NCBI RefSeq assembly: GCF_041260155.1
Contig: NC_091931.1
Span: 19,105,666-19,169,665, forward strand
Direction: 5' to 3'
DNA from: Ptychodera flava
Taxonomy: Eukaryota > Hemichordata > Enteropneusta > Ptychoderidae
DNA length: 64,000 bases
Position 1 is the stretch's first letter. Each line of letters begins with the position of its first letter. The translations under genes were made by a program, and so were the position numbers. The notes below the pieces were generated by a model that had not been told where the DNA came from, did no database searches, and worked only from the letters and a program-made list of their open reading frames with translations. Of this stretch, positions 59,550 through 64,000 are shown piece by piece.

Positions 59550-60010
59550 AAGAGTAGGCAAACTACACGTAAACATAACTATTTCTCTTTGTCGACGACT
59601 TGTGTCTAGATATAATTTGTCCTATTCCTATATGGAATATGGAATGTCAAAGGAGTGCATGTTATACTCAGAGGTGGCAAATACAGGGTAAAAACTAAAC
59701 TCTGACAAAAATACTGTATATACTTGGTCATAAATTCCTCATTTTCTGGCTTTTAAAATAGAACTCCTGAATCATTTATAAAACCATGGTAACGCCATAA
59801 ATGCAGATCTGCTTCATCCTTCACTGCAGGCTTAACTTATTTGACAGGATGGGGATCCACACACGTGAAGTTGAGTATGCATGTACGTGTCCGATAGAGG
59901 GCGGTATGAACTAGCCTCCAATTTGTGCCTGTATCACTACATGTTATATCATTAATGAACCACCTTTACATAAAAAAGTCTATGCAGACTAGACAGCAGC
60001 TTCTAAGAAG
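59550..60010. repeat. Duplicate of 42845-43290
   Basis: gcaaactacacg onward is nearly identical to the 42845 block (fewer changes than other flank copies), so this is a young duplication or a homogenised block. Confidence 0.75.
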
Positions 60011-61930
60011 TGTACGAAACATTGCTAACCCTAACCCCCATATTTTATCACGCGTTTTGATTATACTTACAAAGAAAAGTCCAAATATTGACAATTTAGA
60101 GAAATGACATTACTACTCAGTTTTACCGCTCGTACATCCTTAACACAAGGCAAAACAAGTACAATAAAGTTTGTCCATTGCTATTTGCAAGTAGTGTAAG
60201 GCTGATTTTGACCGTACCATACTTTGAAGAACGGAACGAAAACATATTTGAACAAGTTGCAAGTTGGCGGCAAGACTGGGAAATCCCCTCCAGGTACCCT
60301 GGTAACGTGACGTCAGACATGTAATACAGTCCCGCAGATAGTCGTTCGCCCTCGCCGAAACACTTGGATTTCTCATTCATGACGGCAAAATGTCCAACTT
60401 TGCCATGGTGAATAACTAAAGAGAATTGTGCCAGTGGATACACAATGCAGAAATTGTGACGCGGCAAAGTAAATACTACATGTACGACTAGACTTAAAGG
60501 TAAGAGTGTCCTTTGAGCATGTGAGTGGGCATGTGACGATCTTATGTGGTGGTGTGTCATTGTATTGTAAACACACCTACATGTACAAGTAGCAGGCTTG
60601 AATTCCGGCAAACAACGAGGTCATTATAGTTTCCCCAAGCTTGAATCCACTGTCGGGACTTTAAGGCAGATATTGAAAGTCAAATGGTCGTGACGGTGAC
60701 CTTAAATTTACGTTCATGAGCACGGCTTCAATGGAAGGTGAACAAGGAAGTAAAATTGTAAGGTCATCAGCGAGCTCCTACTAGCATGGGGTTACCTCCA
60801 TGATCATAGTAAGCAAAAACCCGTCCTTACGCACTGAGGAATACATGCACTTATATTGTCCGATCAGTTGCACTGGTTATGACATAAGTACACAACTCCA
60901 TGCTAATGTTTATTCGCGAGGAAGGTAGATAATATACATACCACAGATCCATGGTAGACTCGCACACGCGTCCTGAATTTAATGTTTGAATGGACATTGA
61001 ATTAGTTGTTAAAGCTTCTCCTGTGTTGGAACCAGTTCAGCTCTTTCGCTATGTAGAAATGAAACCACTGCACATTCTGTACATTTTGTGATAAGAATGT
61101 AGTGGAGGGTGAATGCCACTTTATAGTTCAATGCCACACAAGGTAAGCAACTTACGTCATACGTACATTGTACATTGGAAGAATTGTGAGACATTTTGGG
61201 ATTGGATCAATCGACGATACACTTAAAAACATGTGTTCTGAGCCAGTCGGGTAGTTTGCAAAATTCGTTGAGAAAACATCTATAAACGAAAGAGGCGTTG
61301 TACATGTACTACCATGGCCTTCATCTTGCGCTCACTCTCTCGTTTGTATATTTTTATGCTCCTTTCACGCCTTCAAATATCTCTACTGTGTATAGGCGTT
61401 AATTGAACGCATGGTGATTTATAAGCCCATTGGGTTAGGCAACTCCTAGCGTTGCAGGTATCGATAATACGCGATTACTATTATGCAGCTTCCAAATCTC
61501 GCTCGTGGGTAGGCGGAAGTCGCTGGCTCTCACAGCCACTTGTGTTTTTGCGATCTCTATATGTTGCTACGCGAACACAACACTATTGGCGTGATAGTCG
61601 GCTGAAGTTCACAATATTTCAGTTATTTCAGAGTCTTGAAAGACACACAAAGTAAGGACACAGCAGTTTCGGTTGCTGTTAAGCGACAAAACAGTGTTAT
61701 TATGCTTCTGCGCTTCTGGCACACATCTAGCTCCGCGAGCCTAGGGTGTTTACCAGGTCAGGACCCTCCCTTAAAGCAAACAGACTGCGTTGCGCCGACC
61801 TAATTACACCAAGCCGTGCAACAGAACGATGGCATTCATTTGAACTCTGATCCAGTTACGTGGACTTACAATAATATCGCATCTTCCACAGACACAGACA
61901 CACAGACACAGACACACAAACACAGACCAC
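60010..61930. other. Intergenic DNA with no recognised gene
   Basis: Open frames on the - strand (for example 60123-60611) show no domain or splice context that I can support. Confidence 0.5.
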
Positions 61931-61937
61931 TTATCTA

Positions 61938-61942
61938 TAATA

Positions 61943-62020
<78 letters not shown>

Positions 62021-62080
62021 TGTATACATGTGCCCTCCCGGTTATTCACCATAATGGCTTTATGGCAACTTCTGAACTTG

Positions 62081-62161
<81 letters not shown>

Positions 62162-62165
62162 TAAT
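61938..62165. repeat. Two (AT)n tracts
   Basis: 61938-62012 and 62084-62165 are almost pure at repeats, separated by about 70 bp of unique sequence and preceded by acacagac repeats. Confidence 0.95.
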
Positions 62166-62169
62166 GTGT

Positions 62170-63336
62170 GTGTACAGAAATGTCTGTCGCTTTTAATGAC
62201 CAGATGTTAGCTGAAAATGCCAACGTGTTGAAGTATGTGTTTGGATAGTCTATACATTGATACTTTTGTCTGACATTCAGTTAGCCACGAGTTTTGAACT
62301 TCACTGAAATTTGCTATAATCAACGTCACAAGAAATATCTTTCGCGTATAGCTTCAAAAATTGTTGAAAGTTTAAAAATTAGCAAATTAGATGAAATGGC
62401 GATGCTAATTTTTGTCACTGCTGCCATATCATCGTATCATCACATTATGTAGAAAATCTTTGGTAATGTCCTTCAAGTTTTATATGCCAAGGTTTGAATG
62501 CTCTTAATATGCAAATTATAAATAAGCTGACACCATAATACAACATATCTAAATTCTCAAAAATGCAAGTGGTCAGATTTTCTATGTAATTCTGTTCGCA
62601 TAATTCAATTAGTGTTTCACCAAGGTCTGTTTCAGCGTTGACAAAAGTAGCAATGTTGATTTTTTTGTCATCTGTTTAAGTCAAACAGTTTTATTCTCCT
62701 TCCAGTTGAATTTAAACAGTCTACAGGTTCCCACATATTAAGCTCATTCAGGTTTGTTCAAATGAAAATTTGCGACATGGTATCTCCTGTGACATATTGC
62801 TTGGTCATGGCGTAAAATGTCCTTGACCGTCTGAGCATTTTAAGATGAGCCCCCCGGTCTTCTTGACATACTCATCTTCAGATTTGTTTACATTATGACA
62901 AAGCTGGCGATGGTCACACATGCCCTATCTAATCGCATTCACATCTGATACAGCTCAGGAAATATGATCAGTTTGGAGTCAAATAATCTAGCTGTTCACA
63001 AGCCACACACCGTGACCCGTGTACCTACGCCAATTATGAGCAAAATGGGAGAACGTTGCCATTATCACTAGTTTTCTCACCGCTGACGCTTGCCAGGAGT
63101 TATGTTGAGTTGATGATCTCTCTACTGAACAACAAATCCCACTTTAAAGGCTTTGCTGCAACTCGATGGATTGCTGAATATTTGTTTTGTGTACACTTTA
63201 ATATCTCACAAAATAATGTTTTTCACATTTCACAGGAAAATTGAGAAAACAATTTTCAAAAAAGTTCGTTGACTCTCATTGGGTGTTTTTTCACTGGTTC
63301 TTTAACTCCTGACTGTTATATCTACAAATCTTTTCA
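62170..63336. other. Upstream region or 5' intron of the ARM-like gene
   Basis: No recognised feature until the likely acceptor cttttcag at 63329-63336, which would start the exon carrying the ATG at 63368. Confidence 0.4.
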
Positions 63337-63367
63337 GAATATATCCACACATGAGTGATCAGAAATA

Positions 63368-63865
63368 ATGGCTACGGGTGTCACTGTGCGTCTTAGACAC
63401 ATCACATCAGCCAGTAGTCGGCGGAACATTACGAGTATTGACTTAAGGAATGCAGGGCTGTATGAAGAGTTCGGGGCATGGGGTATTGATGGCAACAAGT
63501 CGTCAATGGCATTACTGCTAGGAGAGTTGAGAGCCACCAGCAATAAAATCACAGCGGCAAAAAAGGTCACTGAAACCTTGTACAAATCCATTATCAGCGC
63601 AGGAGATTACAAAAGTCGAGCGTCTCTTGCGGAAACACTTGCGATGCTTGGTGGCGGTACAGTACTTGCAAACATTCTTACAGCGCTGATGAAGAAGCAG
63701 AGTCCTTCAAATGCAGAGGTGTTAGCGATTGGTATTCTCTGCTGTACGTGCAGCGAATATGCTACTCTGAGCCCCGAGTTGTGCTTGCAGTTTGGACGAG
63801 CTGGGCTTCTCAGCGACTTACTGAAAGACGCTGAGGAGTACACAACTGCTCAAAATCCAAATAAG
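63368..63865 (+). CDS. First coding exon of an ARM-repeat-like protein (continues past window)
   Basis: An open exon of 166 codons begins MATGVTVRLRHITSASS and ends NPNK before a gtaagg donor at 63866, in phase 0. The ATG has an A at -3 and a G at +4, and an acceptor lies 31 bp upstream. Residues about 45-160 form alternating helices (MALLLGELRATSNKI, ASLAETLAMLGGGTVLANIL, VLAIGILCCTCSE, LCLQFGRAGLLSDLL) with the small-residue turns typical of armadillo/HEAT repeats. Such N-terminal ARM blocks occur in SARM-like and other innate-immune adaptors, but no TIR, SAM or death domain lies in the window, so the gene is not named. Unrelated to the TRAF array by sequence. Confidence 0.6.
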
Positions 63866-64000
63866 GTAAGGAAGCAGATTCTTTCATTGTCATTGCTATA
63901 GATACATAGAGTATTTCGATGCTGTACCATGTAAGCACATTGATGAATATTTGACGCACAAACAAGTGCAGTTTGGTCGGGTTGTCGGATGGAATGAAAT

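Noticed and set aside
60123-60611. 162-codon open frame on - strand
   Set aside because: Composition and residue order look random, with no recognisable motif or splice context.
61804-62223. Open frames rich in Tyr-Ile on both strands
   Set aside because: Produced by the (AT)n microsatellites.

Overview
The window looks like nuclear DNA of an invertebrate animal, probably a marine deuterostome or similar. It is AT-rich, genes are split into short exons with gt/ag borders, and introns are full of small inverted-repeat elements, microsatellites and 5'-truncated LINEs. No species marker was recognised, so this placement is inference.

The main content is a tandem array of four TRAF genes (TNF-receptor-associated factors), all on the + strand and closest in the MATH domain to TRAF3/TRAF2/TRAF5. 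The inferred unit is: a RING first exon; exon 2 (73 nt) with the last RING cysteine pair; exons 3-6 (102, 162, 72 and 87 nt) with TRAF-type zinc fingers; and one exon of about 1,020 nt with the coiled coil and MATH/TRAF-C domain. Copy 1 (89-3589) starts upstream of the window. Copy 2 (9217 or 13487 to 21215) is a wreck: it carries a transposon with a LINE inside it and has lost the coiled coil. Copy 3 (30382 or 32850 to 37197) is the most complete, with one single-base insertion, and would encode about 549 residues. Copy 4 (48251-55390) is complete in layout with several single-base indels. Two families of RING first exon exist: A at 9217, 10590 and 30382; B at 13487, 32850, 48251 and an inverted copy at 41189-41328. 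All that are well preserved end in the same phase, so A and B may be alternative first exons. The last exon is far more alike between copies than the introns, which suggests gene conversion or strong constraint.

Between the genes lie segmental duplications that show how the array grew: 3590-4760 matches 23806-24640; 9530-10170 matches 24640-25010 plus 26512-26780; 31490-32850 matches 46660-48251; and 37200-41000 matches 55391-58545, with partial third copies at 42090-43300 and 59550-60010. These paralogous blocks provide empty sites that date and delimit several mobile elements: a MITE with 4-bp target duplications (4341, 57294), a G-run inverted-repeat family with TTA/TAA target sites (17746, 52124, 58546), a nested foldback element (22915-23629) and a 614-bp element (29428-30041). 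Two LINE fragments (17900-19570 + and 44797-45985 -) carry reverse transcriptase. The window ends with the first coding exon of an unrelated gene with ARM-like helices (63368-63865). No RNA gene, CRISPR array or LTR/virus-like element was recognised.
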